From an uncultured Oscillospiraceae bacterium (GTDB lineage Bacteria; Bacillota; Clostridia; Oscillospirales; Oscillospiraceae), in the NCBI GenBank assembly GCA_944385445.1, contig CALWXF010000002.1, positions 1 through 64,000 on the forward strand: 64,000 bases of DNA, given 5' to 3'. A program made the position numbers and the translations under genes. Shown one piece after another: positions 7,866 through 15,701 of the stretch. The stretch's first letter is position 1. Every line of letters starts with the position of its first letter. The notes below the pieces were generated by a model, which was given only the letters and a program-made list of their open reading frames with translations, was not told the origin of the DNA and searched no databases.

Positions 7866-8495
7866 TCAGAAGGAACGAATGACCTCATCAGAGAGGCTCA
7901 TCAACTCATCCCAGTGCTCCTGAGCATCCGTGTCATACACGCCTACCACATAGAATCCGGCATCCTTGGCGGTGGCGGCGGCATAGACGGCGTCCTCATA
8001 CACGGCGGCATCTGCCGGGGCGCAGCCCAGGCGCTGGGCGGCCTGGAGGTAGATGTCCGGCTGGGTTTTGCCTACCCCAACGGTCTCACAGGACAGGAGG
8101 AACTGGAAGTAGTGCCGCACCCCCAGTCGGGACAGGCACAGCTCCACCAAAGGCTCGGCGGTGGCGGAGGCCACACACATGGCGGTGCCCGCCTGGTGCA
8201 GTTGCTCCAGATAGACAGCTACCCCCTCTTTCAGAGGGATATCATTGCGGTAGTGCTGGTCCATCATCTGTTCCATTTCCGCCACCATGTGGCTGGAGGT
8301 GATGTCCAGTCCGAAGGTCCTCCGGAACAGATCGGCGGACTCCTCCATGGTCATAGGTTTGATGGCCTCTAAGATGTGGTTAGGGACCTGTGCCACCCCA
8401 CGGCTGTGGAGATATTCCTCCGCCAGTTGGCTCCAGTAGGACATGGAGTCTACCAGGGTGCCGTCCAGGTCGAAAATGGCAAACTTCTTATCCAT
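7866..8495 (-). CDS. HAD-superfamily phosphatase in the thiamine operon
   Basis: A 209-residue HAD subfamily IA hydrolase. The nucleophile motif DLDGTLVDS is at residues 8-16, motif II is CVASAT, the Lys is in VGVGKTQPD, and the acidic motif is VYEDAVYAA. The alpha-helical cap lies between residues 17 and 85. The start overlaps the end of thiE by 8 bases. Position between thiE and thiD suggests a thiamine phosphate or pyrimidine phosphate phosphatase (or a damage-control enzyme). That is inferred from context; family membership alone does not give the substrate. Confidence 0.88.
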   Translation of the reverse strand: MDKKFAIFDLDGTLVDSMSYWSQLAEEYLHSRGVAQVPNHILEAIKPMTMEESADLFRRTFGLDITSSHMVAEMEQMMDQHYRNDIPLKEGVAVYLEQLHQAGTAMCVASATAEPLVELCLSRLGVRHYFQFLLSCETVGVGKTQPDIYLQAAQRLGCAPADAAVYEDAVYAAATAKDAGFYVVGVYDTDAQEHWDELMSLSDEVIRSF

Positions 8496-9147
8496 GAGCC
8501 ACCATCTTTCGGGACAGTTCCAGCAGCTGGGCGGTGGCGGCGCCTGGATTGGGGGCAGCGAAGATGGCCGACACCACTGCCACGCCGTCCACACCGCTGC
8601 CGGAGAGTTCCAGTAGGTTGGAGGCGTTGATGCCGCCAATGCCCACTACGGGGATGGACACGGAGGCGCAGATCTCTTTGAGCTGCTCCATGGACAGGTT
8701 TCTGGCATCCTTTTTGGTGCTGGTACCGAATACGGCACCCACACCGATGTAGTCTGCCCCTGCCTGTTGGGCAGCCACAGCCTCCTGGACGTTCCCGGCG
8801 GAGATGCCCAAGATTTTGTCCGGGCCGATCATGGCCCGAATGTCCCGGCCCTTGATGTCGGATTGGCCCACATGAACCCCGTCGGCGTCAATGTCCAGGG
8901 CGATCTCCACGCTGTCATTGACCACGAAGGGGACACGGTAGCGGGCGCACAGCTCCTTGAGGGCCTGGGCCTCCTGCTCAAAGGCCGAGGCGTCCAGGTC
9001 CTTCTCTCGAATCTGTAAGAAGGTGGCGCCCCCCTCCAGCACCTCCTGGCACACGTCCACCAGAGTTTGGCCGGGCTTGAGCCACATGCGGTCGGTAACG
9101 GCATAGAGCAGCATAGAGCTGCGAATTTCATCTTTGGCAAACTTCAT
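8488..9147 (-). CDS. thiE: Thiamine-phosphate synthase
   Basis: Couples HMP-PP with hydroxyethylthiazole phosphate to give thiamine phosphate. The 219-residue TIM barrel shows LYAVTDR, the pyrophosphate-binding FLQIREKD, VVNDSVEIAL..DADGVHVGQSD, GADYIGVGAVFGTSTK and VVGIGGINASN. It overlaps thiM by 20 bases and the HAD gene by 8 bases, indicating tight translational coupling. Confidence 0.96.
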   Translation of the reverse strand: MKFAKDEIRSSMLLYAVTDRMWLKPGQTLVDVCQEVLEGGATFLQIREKDLDASAFEQEAQALKELCARYRVPFVVNDSVEIALDIDADGVHVGQSDIKGRDIRAMIGPDKILGISAGNVQEAVAAQQAGADYIGVGAVFGTSTKKDARNLSMEQLKEICASVSIPVVGIGGINASNLLELSGSGVDGVAVVSAIFAAPNPGAATAQLLELSRKMVAHG

Positions 9148-9958
9148 AGCGCATCTTCTCCTGTAGTTGTTCTTCCGTCAAGTTAAAAATCCCGTCGATG
9201 AGATCGGTGCGGAAGGTAGCGTTTCCCGTCCCCTTTTCCAGCCGCTTCTCCTCCGCCAGTTCTCCTGCCACGCCCATAGCGGCCATGGCAGACACGGTGG
9301 CGGCAAAGGGGTCCTGGGGCAGAGCACCACAGAAGGCCCCAATGAGGGAGGTGAGCATGCAACCGCTGCCCGTAATGCGGGCCATGGTGGCGCAGCCATT
9401 GCGCAGCGCCACCGTCTCGTTCCCATCCGAAATAATGTCCAGCACGCCAGAAATGGCGATCACGGTGTGGAGCCGTGCTGCTAAGGTGGAGGCCATTTCC
9501 ACGGCTTCCGCCAAATTCTCCTCTGTGATGGCATCCATAGTGCTTACATCCACGCCGCTGCCCACGGCGTGCTGGCCCGCCAAAAAGCGAATCTCCGAGG
9601 CGTTGCCCCGGATGGCTGCAAAATGCACCTGGTCCAGCAGGCGCTTGGACTCGTCCCGGCGCAGCTGGGTACCTCCGGCGGCCACCGGGTCCAGTACCAC
9701 GGGCTTGCCCAGCTCATTGGCCTTGCGCCCGGCCAAAATCATGGAGTCCACGAAGTCCATGGCACCCATGTTGCACACCAGAGCCTGAGCGCCGCACACG
9801 GCCTCCTCCACCTCACGGATGTCCTGAGCCATGGAGGGAGAAGCGCCGGAAGCCAAAATGATATTGGCGCAGTCGTTGACGGTGACAAAGTTGGTGATGC
9901 ACTGGACCAGGGGAGCAACGGTGCGCACCTGACCCAGCGGTTGAGTGAAGCGGTTCAT
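9128..9958 (-). CDS. thiM: Hydroxyethylthiazole kinase
   Basis: Phosphorylates the thiazole alcohol for salvage. The 276-residue protein has PLVQCITNFVTVNDCANIILA near the start, VLDPVAAGGTQLR, and ITGSGCMLTSLIGAF in the active-site region, with the catalytic Cys typical of ThiM. It is the first gene after the TPP riboswitch and its terminator. The start ATG follows GGAAGGAAG. Together with thiE, thiD and cytX it makes a salvage-only set: no thiC, thiG or thiF is present here. Confidence 0.96.
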   Translation of the reverse strand: MNRFTQPLGQVRTVAPLVQCITNFVTVNDCANIILASGASPSMAQDIREVEEAVCGAQALVCNMGAMDFVDSMILAGRKANELGKPVVLDPVAAGGTQLRRDESKRLLDQVHFAAIRGNASEIRFLAGQHAVGSGVDVSTMDAITEENLAEAVEMASTLAARLHTVIAISGVLDIISDGNETVALRNGCATMARITGSGCMLTSLIGAFCGALPQDPFAATVSAMAAMGVAGELAEEKRLEKGTGNATFRTDLIDGIFNLTEEQLQEKMRYEVCQR

Positions 9959-9978
9959 GTGTTCTACTTCCTTCCAAA

Positions 9979-10012
9979 GAAAAATGGGAGACAACCTGGC
10001 AGGCTGTCTCCC
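9979..10012 (-). terminator. Riboswitch-controlled terminator upstream of thiM
   Basis: On the minus strand GGGAGACA-CCTG pairs with CAGG-TGTCTCCC and is followed by ATTTTTC. It lies between the TPP aptamer and thiM, so ligand binding most likely acts by transcription termination. Confidence 0.85.
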
Positions 10013-10024
10013 AAAGAATCTCTT

Positions 10025-10112
10025 GCAAGCTTCCTACGTCGGCATTACCCGCATCAGGTTCACGGGTCGATGGTCACACCATCCTCTCAGCCTGTGTACA
10101 AGCTCCCCAAAG
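10025..10112 (-). promoter_or_regulatory. TPP riboswitch (THI box)
   Basis: The minus strand carries the conserved TPP aptamer parts in order: GGGGAGCTTG, CTGAGAGGATGG, ACCCGTGAACCTGATGCGGG, TAATGCCGACGTAGGAAGC. P1 is closed by AGCTTG/CAAGCTT-like arms. It sits between the promoter and the thiM terminator and should switch the whole five-gene operon off when thiamine pyrophosphate is plentiful. Confidence 0.97.
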
Positions 10113-10115
10113 TGT

Positions 10116-10144
10116 ATTATAGGACTTCTCGGGCCCAAAGGCAA
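10116..10144 (-). promoter_or_regulatory. Promoter of the thi operon
   Basis: On the minus strand TTGCCT (10139-10144), a 17 bp spacer and a perfect TATAAT (10116-10121). Transcription would start at the edge of the TPP aptamer. Confidence 0.8.
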
Positions 10145-10247
10145 GGGGAGAAGAGAAAATACTGTAAATTTTTCTTGTGAATTACCTGGAGAGGGGGGGA
10201 CAAAACTGGTGAAAACAGAGTAATTGTCCTAGATGGAATGGTTTTGA

Positions 10248-10295
10248 TTGACAACTAACACCATTCGTTTCATAAAAACTAACAGTGTTAGTTTT
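10248..10295 (+). promoter_or_regulatory. Promoter and operator of the TetR-MATE unit
   Basis: TTGACA (10248-10253), 17 bp spacer, CATAAA (10271-10276). A perfect inverted repeat AAAACTAAC-AGT-GTTAGTTTT spans 10275-10295, overlapping the transcription start. A half site ACTAAC also lies in the spacer. This fits autorepression by the TetR protein encoded next. Confidence 0.75.
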
Positions 10296-10307
10296 GGAGG
10301 GATGAAT

Positions 10308-11051
10308 ATGAGTGCAAAGGGATTGACCAGAGAGGTCATTGTTTCAGAGGCGGTGGCCTGCATGGAACACACGGGACAGCCCACCGTGTCGCTCCACGAG
10401 CTGGCCCGCAGGCTGGGGGTAAAGCCTCCCTCTCTGTACAACCACATACAAAACACCCGACAGCTCCAGCGAGAGGTGTTTCGCTATGCCATTGACAAGT
10501 TTGTGTCCCATCAGGAAGAAGCGGTGGCAGGGAAGGAGAGAGACCAGGCGGTGCGGGCATTTGCCCAGGCCTACCATGCCTTTGCGGTGGAAAATAAGGG
10601 GCTGTACCGGCTGATCATGTCCATCTCATCCCAGGAGGATGACCAGGCCAAGGAACTGGCTCTGCCGCTGTTGAAAACGGCGGTGGAGGTGCTCTCCGGC
10701 TATGGTCTGCCCCAGAAGCGGGTGGCCCACTGGCAGCGGGTGTTCCGTGCCATCCTCCACGGGTTCATTGCCCAGGAGGACTTGGGATATTTTTATTACT
10801 ACGATACCACCGATGTGGAGGAGAGCCGGGACATTGCCATCCAGTGTTTCCTGGACGGACTCCACGCAGAGGTGGATGCTGGGGAGAAGAACAGAGCAGG
10901 AGAGAGAAACCATGACGAAGAATCACGAACTCTTTACCACCATGCCGGTGGGGAAGGCGGTGGCCAAGCTGGCCATTCCCACCGTGGTCAGCCAGATCAT
11001 TGTGATTCTGTACAGCTTGGCGGATACCTTTTTCATCGGACAGATTGGTGA
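10308..11051 (+). CDS. TetR family regulator with over-long C-terminus
   Basis: The N-terminal helix-turn-helix (residues 5-50; VSLHELARRLGVKPPSLYNHI) and the following ligand domain match TetR regulators with a WHG-type C-terminal domain. The start chosen has GGAGG seven bases upstream. The frame runs 140 bases into the MATE gene and its last 45 or so residues are low-quality (HHAGGEGGGQAGHSHRGQ). A different frame gives a stop overlapping the MATE start as ATGA, so a small frameshift near 10.88-10.91 kb may have replaced the natural end. DNA binding should be intact. It probably represses itself and the adjacent efflux gene. Confidence 0.8.
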   Translation: MSAKGLTREVIVSEAVACMEHTGQPTVSLHELARRLGVKPPSLYNHIQNTRQLQREVFRYAIDKFVSHQEEAVAGKERDQAVRAFAQAYHAFAVENKGLYRLIMSISSQEDDQAKELALPLLKTAVEVLSGYGLPQKRVAHWQRVFRAILHGFIAQEDLGYFYYYDTTDVEESRDIAIQCFLDGLHAEVDAGEKNRAGERNHDEESRTLYHHAGGEGGGQAGHSHRGQPDHCDSVQLGGYLFHRTDW

Positions 11052-12273
11052 TCCCAACCAGATCGCCGCTCTGTCCATTACCTTCCCCATCTACACCCTG
11101 CTGACCGCCGTGGCCAACCTCTTTGGCATCGGAGCCAACAGCGTTATCGCCGGAAGCCTGGGGCAGAACGATGAGTCCACCGCCAAGAAAGCCTCGGCAT
11201 TTGCCTTTTGGGCCAGCCTGGGCGTGACCTTGGTGCTGTCTGTGGTTTTGGCCCTGTTTACGCAGCCCATCTTGCTGTTCTTCGGGGCGGATAGGCTTAC
11301 CTTGGGCTTTACCCGGGACTATCTGTTCTGGGTGTTTGTTATCGGCGGCCTGCCCACGGTGGCGGGGCTGGTGCTGGGACACCTGGTACGGTCGGTGGGT
11401 AAAACCAAGGAGGCTGGATTGGGCCTGACCATTGGCGGCGTAATGAACATCATCCTGGACCCCATCTTTATCTTTATCTTTCACATGGATGTGGCAGGCG
11501 CTGCTGTGGCTACTATGCTGTCCAATGCCATTTCCATGGTTTATTTCTTTGTGGTGCTCTACCGTATCCGCAAGGAGACGGTGCTCACCATCTCCCCCAA
11601 GCACTTCTCCCTGGAGCTCAAAGTGTCCTAGGGGACCCTGTCTGTGGGCTTCCCGGCTGCTATCTCGGTGCTGCTGGTGTCGGTGTCCATCGCCCTGCTA
11701 AATGGGCTGCTGCTTAAGTATGAAGGGGGAAATATCCTCTCAGCCGCTTACGGTGTGACTTCCAAGTGTGGCACCATTGCCCTGCACATCAGCATCGGTA
11801 TCGCTCAGGGCGTGATGCCTCTGATTGGCTACAACTACGGCGCAAAAAACCACAAGCGGGTCCACCAGGTGTGCCGCTTGTCCTTTTTCATTCTGCTGGT
11901 GTTCTCGGTGGTGTTCCTGACTGTGGTCCAGCTCTTCCCTGGACCCATTGTGCGTCTGTTCATTGACCATGCGGAAACCATTGAGGTGGGCAGCGTGTTC
12001 ATGCGCTGTTGGTCCTGGTGTGTGGTGGGCATGAGCCTTTTTAACATGTACAACTCCATCTTCCAGGCGGTAGGGAAGTGGAAGACCTCTCTGCTGCTGG
12101 CGGTGCTGCGCCTGGGTGTGATCTTCTCGGTGTTGTGTCTGCTTCTGGACCACTTCTTTGGGGTGTCTGGCCTGATGTGGGTGCAGGCCATCACCGATAC
12201 CGTGGCCTGCCTCATTGCCATGGCTATGATTGCAGCCCTGTATCAGCAGCGATGCAGCAAGGTTACAACGTAA
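10912..12273 (+). pseudogene. MATE family efflux pump interrupted by an in-frame amber codon
   Basis: Full-length MATE-type multidrug/Na+ antiporter frame of 453 codons starting MTKNHELFTTMPVGKAVAKLAIPTV, with about 12 membrane segments and PTVVSQIIVILYSLADTFFIGQ typical of the family. One TAG at 11629-11631 breaks it after 239 residues (six helices), and the same frame continues without any other defect to 12273 (GFPAAISVLLVS...GVMPLIGYNYGAK). The break is in the loop between the two six-helix halves. Either it is a recent nonsense mutation giving two half proteins, or the codon is read through. The upstream regulator also looks altered at its end, consistent with decay of the locus. Confidence 0.85.
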
Positions 12274-12278
12274 CAGGA

Positions 12279-12327
12279 CATCAAAAAAGTCCCCATCGCA
12301 CATCAGTGCGATGGGGACTTTTGATGT
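12279..12327. terminator. Bidirectional terminator between MATE gene and mglC
   Basis: A very stable hairpin AAAGTCCCCATCGCA / TGCGATGGGGACTTT with A/T-rich flanks on both sides serves two convergent units. Confidence 0.85.
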
Positions 12328-12342
12328 AGTAAGAGGGAAGAA

Positions 12343-13998
12343 TTACTTCTTCTGCACATACTTCAGGCAGTCCAGGGTCACGGCCACCAGGATGATGATG
12401 CCGGAGAACACGAACTGCAGGTTGGTGTCGATGCCCAGGGTGGTCAGGGAGTAGGTCAGAGCAGTGAAGATACACACACCGACCACAACGCCGGAGATCT
12501 TACCGATACCACCGGTGAAGGACACACCGCCCACAACGGCAGCGGCGATGGCGTCCATCTCCCAGCCTTGGCCGTAAGCAGCGGAACCGGAGCCCACCAT
12601 GCGGATACACTCCAGCCAGGAGCCGAAGCCGTAGAGGATACCGGCCAGGACGAAGGCAGCCATGGTGACGGCGAACACGGAGATACCAGACACGGAAGCG
12701 GCCTCAGGGTTGCCGCCCACAGCGTACAGGTTCTTACCAAAGGTGGTCTTGTTCCAGATGAACCACACAATGAGGATAGCGGCCACAGCCCACAGGATGA
12801 TGGTGGGGAACTTGCCGATCTTGGGGATGATCATGCCGGGGATGGTGGTCTCAATGGCGCCGAAGGACACGCCCTTGGTGCCGTAGGTCACCAGACCGAA
12901 GATGACCAGCATGTTAGCCATGGTGGAAATGAAGGGGTGCATCTTGAACTTGGCAGTGAAGAAGCCAGCGATGGTGGTGAAGATGGTGCACAGCACGATG
13001 CAGACCACCAGAGCCAGGATCACACGGCCCACGACAGGGATGCCGGTGAAGTCAAAGGTGTGGCCGAACACAGCACCGGTGTTGATGCCCTGGTGCATGA
13101 TGATGGTGGAGACCGTCATGCCCATACCCATCATACGGCCGATGGACAGGTCGGTACCGGCCAGCATGATCAGGCCGGCCACGCCCAGAGCCAGGAACAT
13201 ACGGGGGGAGGCCATCTGGAGGATGTTCAGCACATTGTTCACGGTGAGCAGCTGCACGCCCTTGACTGCGGGGGTGATGAAGCACAGGGCGATGAAGATG
13301 ACGATGATGGCCAGATACAGACCGTTCTTCAGCAGGAAGTTCCGGGTGTTGAAGGTGTAGCGGTAGTTCTCCACCTTTTGAGCCAGGGTCTCGCCCACAG
13401 TGAACTTGGACATGCGCAGCAGGTCGATGAGGTGGAACTTGTGCTCATAGGCGGCATGGCGGCGGTCCTTGACCTCCTGGAGGTCTTTGGACAGCTGCAT
13501 CTTGGCGTCAAAGAGGCGATTTTTGTGGACGTACTTCTCGTCCTTAATCTCGTGGGCATCGGAGAGCTTGGACAGGGCCTTCTGGTGCTCCTGGTTCAAC
13601 TCAGCCACAGTGGCCTGATACTTCTGCTGGGCGAAGGACTTCTCCTCCTTGCAGCTGGCGGCCACATACTGGAAGTAGTCCTGATTGAAGTGAGCCTTCA
13701 GGTAGGTCTCAGCGTCAGCAATGAGCTTGGAAATCTCGGCCTTGTTCTTGGCCTCCACGGCCTTGGCCTTCTCCAGCTCCTTGCGCCAGCCAGCAGCGAT
13801 GGAGTCCTTCTCCTGCTGGGTGTAGATGCGGTCTCGCTTCAGGCTGTCCAGGTTGGCTTGGATTTCCAGCACCTTGTCGGTGCCGTCTGCCCGGAGGGCG
13901 TCGATTTTTGCTTGGATACTGCCGACGTATTCGTCGATGGACTGGCGGAGCTTGTCCTCCTGCTCAGCCGTCAAAATATTTGTTTTCACAGGTGCCAT
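12343..13998 (-). CDS. mglC: Galactoside ABC transporter permease with N-terminal coiled-coil extension
   Basis: The C-terminal 330 residues are a standard BPD_transp_2 permease of the Mgl/Rbs type: VNNVLNILQMASPRMFLALGVAGLIMLAGTDLSIG and NPEAASVSGI are conserved, and about ten membrane helices are visible. Before them lie about 220 cytosolic residues, highly charged and helical (residues 5-205, repeated EEK/KAK/QKY patterns), predicted coiled coil. Typical MglC is about 335 residues. The ATG chosen has GGGAGA upstream; a TTG two codons earlier is possible. It follows mglA by 15 bases. The extension could tether a regulator, the ATPase or the kinase encoded upstream; function unknown. Confidence 0.88.
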   Translation of the reverse strand: MAPVKTNILTAEQEDKLRQSIDEYVGSIQAKIDALRADGTDKVLEIQANLDSLKRDRIYTQQEKDSIAAGWRKELEKAKAVEAKNKAEISKLIADAETYLKAHFNQDYFQYVAASCKEEKSFAQQKYQATVAELNQEHQKALSKLSDAHEIKDEKYVHKNRLFDAKMQLSKDLQEVKDRRHAAYEHKFHLIDLLRMSKFTVGETLAQKVENYRYTFNTRNFLLKNGLYLAIIVIFIALCFITPAVKGVQLLTVNNVLNILQMASPRMFLALGVAGLIMLAGTDLSIGRMMGMGMTVSTIIMHQGINTGAVFGHTFDFTGIPVVGRVILALVVCIVLCTIFTTIAGFFTAKFKMHPFISTMANMLVIFGLVTYGTKGVSFGAIETTIPGMIIPKIGKFPTIILWAVAAILIVWFIWNKTTFGKNLYAVGGNPEAASVSGISVFAVTMAAFVLAGILYGFGSWLECIRMVGSGSAAYGQGWEMDAIAAAVVGGVSFTGGIGKISGVVVGVCIFTALTYSLTTLGIDTNLQFVFSGIIILVAVTLDCLKYVQKK

Positions 13999-14013
13999 AT
14001 ACAACTTCTCCCA

Positions 14014-15519
14014 TTAAAGGTATTTTGCGCTCAATCTCAAGAGCTCTTCCTGGTCGGTCTCCTTGGTGTTGACGATACCGGACAGACGTCCGTTGGACAT
14101 CACGCCGATGCGATTGGTGATACCCAGAATCTCCGGCATCTCAGAGGAAACCACGATGACGGTCTTGCCCTGCTTGGCCATGTTGATGATCAGCTCATAG
14201 ATCTCATACTTGGCGCCCACGTCGATACCACGAGTGGGCTCGTCCATCATGAAGATCTGGGGCTCACGCTCCAGCCAGCGGCCGAAGATGACCTTCTGCT
14301 GGTTACCACCGGACAGGCTGGTAATCATATCCTCGGGGCCCATGCACTTGGTGTGCATGGTACGCAGCTCCTTGTTGGTGGCCTTCACCATCTTGGGGAC
14401 CGACAGAGCCACGCCGCTCTTGTACTGGTTCAGATTGGCGATGGTGGTGTTGAAGGTCAGGTCGCACTTGAGGAACAGACCGTTGGCCTTACGCTCCTCG
14501 GTGATGAGGGCGAAGCCGTGGTCGATGGCCTCTTTGGCGGTGTTGAAGTTCATCAACTTGTTGCGGAAGTACACACGGCCAGAGGCACGGGTACGGATGC
14601 CGAAGATGGTCTCCATCAATTCGGTACGGCCAGCGCCCACCAGGCCGTACAGACCGAAAATCTCGCCCTCTTTCACATCGAAGGAGATGTCTTGGAGGTG
14701 AGGGGCAAACTTGGTGGACAGGTGCTGCACCGACAGAATGGTGTCGCCGGGGGTGTTGTCCACCGGGGGGAAGCGGCTTTCCAGAGAACGGCCCACCATG
14801 GCGCTGATCAGCTCGCCCATGTTGGTCTCCTTGGCGGGCTTGGTCATGACCAGGTTACCGTCTCGCAGGACGGAAATCTCATCGCAGATCTCGAAAATCT
14901 CGTCCATCTTGTGGGAGATGTAGATCAGGGAGATGCCCTGATCCCGAAGCATCCGCATCATTTCGAAGAGCTTGTCCACCTCTTTTACCGTCAGGGAGGA
15001 GGTGGGCTCGTCCAGCACGATGACCTTTGCGTTGTAGGAGATGGCCTTGGCGATCTCGCACATCTGGCGCTGGGACACCGACATGTTGCGCATGGGCTGG
15101 GTCAGGTTGACCGTCATGCCCAGCTTGCGGAACAGCTCGGCGGCCTTTTTCTTCATGACACCCTCATCCACGACGCCAGCCTTGGTGGGGTAGCGGCCCA
15201 GGAACAGGTTGTCCATGACGTTGCGCTCCAGGCACTGGTTCAGCTCCTGGTGCACCATGGCAATTCCGTTCTCCAGGGCGTCCTTGGGGCCGGAGAAGTT
15301 GATCTCCTTGCCGTCAAAGTAAATTCTGCCCTCGTCTTTTTGGTATGTACCGAACAGGCACTTCATCATGGTGGACTTGCCGGCGCCGTTCTCGCCCATC
15401 AGGCCCATGACGGAGCCCCGCTTTAAGTCCAGGTTGATGTGATCCAGCACCCGGTTACGTCCAAAGGACTTGCACATACCGCGAATTGACAGGACAACAT
15501 TGTCTTTTGCTTCTGCCAT
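14014..15519 (-). CDS. mglA: Galactose/methylgalactoside ABC transporter ATPase
   Basis: A 501-residue duplicated ATPase that powers sugar import with MglB and MglC. The first nucleotide-binding domain has Walker A GENGAGKST near residue 43 and signature NMSVSQRQM. The second has the degenerate GLVGAGRTELME in place of Walker A and an intact LSGGNQQKV signature, as is normal for the MglA/RbsA family. AGGAG precedes the ATG. The gene is separated from mglB by 182 bases holding a large hairpin with repeats. Confidence 0.95.
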   Translation of the reverse strand: MAEAKDNVVLSIRGMCKSFGRNRVLDHINLDLKRGSVMGLMGENGAGKSTMMKCLFGTYQKDEGRIYFDGKEINFSGPKDALENGIAMVHQELNQCLERNVMDNLFLGRYPTKAGVVDEGVMKKKAAELFRKLGMTVNLTQPMRNMSVSQRQMCEIAKAISYNAKVIVLDEPTSSLTVKEVDKLFEMMRMLRDQGISLIYISHKMDEIFEICDEISVLRDGNLVMTKPAKETNMGELISAMVGRSLESRFPPVDNTPGDTILSVQHLSTKFAPHLQDISFDVKEGEIFGLYGLVGAGRTELMETIFGIRTRASGRVYFRNKLMNFNTAKEAIDHGFALITEERKANGLFLKCDLTFNTTIANLNQYKSGVALSVPKMVKATNKELRTMHTKCMGPEDMITSLSGGNQQKVIFGRWLEREPQIFMMDEPTRGIDVGAKYEIYELIINMAKQGKTVIVVSSEMPEILGITNRIGVMSNGRLSGIVNTKETDQEELLRLSAKYL

Positions 15520-15577
15520 TCTCGTTACTCCTGTTTACAGATTGACAGGTCTCCCTGCCGAGGTTTTTGCAAACAAA

Positions 15578-15651
15578 CTATTAGGGAGAATTCCTTCTGC
15601 CGTACTGAGAGAATTCCTTCTCCTGGACGGAGAATTCCTTCTCCCTAATAG
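15578..15651. repeat. 74-bp hairpin with three internal repeats in the mglB-mglA gap
   Basis: CTATTAGGGAGAA (15578-15590) pairs perfectly with TTCTCCCTAATAG (15639-15651). Inside, GAGAATTCCTTCT occurs three times (about 15586, 15609 and 15630), and each copy can itself fold as GAGAA-TTCC-TTCTC-like mini-hairpins. There is no T-run, so it is less like a terminator and more like an mRNA-stabilising or processing element between mglB and mglA. Confidence 0.75.
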
Positions 15652-15701
15652 CGTATGTTACAACTGATTAGCGAACTGGAATCTTACCTAGTACCTACCA
15701 A

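Noticed and set aside
11629-11631. The amber codon in the MATE gene as a pyrrolysine or recoded site
   Set aside because: No pyrrolysine machinery or stop-codon context signal is visible, and other genes in the window end at TAG normally (for example DUF2812 and DUF3343). A nonsense mutation is simpler.
12568-15426. A 952-codon open frame on the + strand opposite mglC and mglA
   Set aside because: It is the antisense shadow of two well-supported minus-strand genes, with low-complexity His/Gly/Leu composition and no domain. GC-rich coding sequence often keeps the complementary frame open.
15578-15651. Three tandem GAGAATTCCTTCT copies as a CRISPR-like array
   Set aside because: Repeats are only 13 bases, spacers 8-10 bases, and there are no cas genes; the outer inverted repeat explains the structure better.
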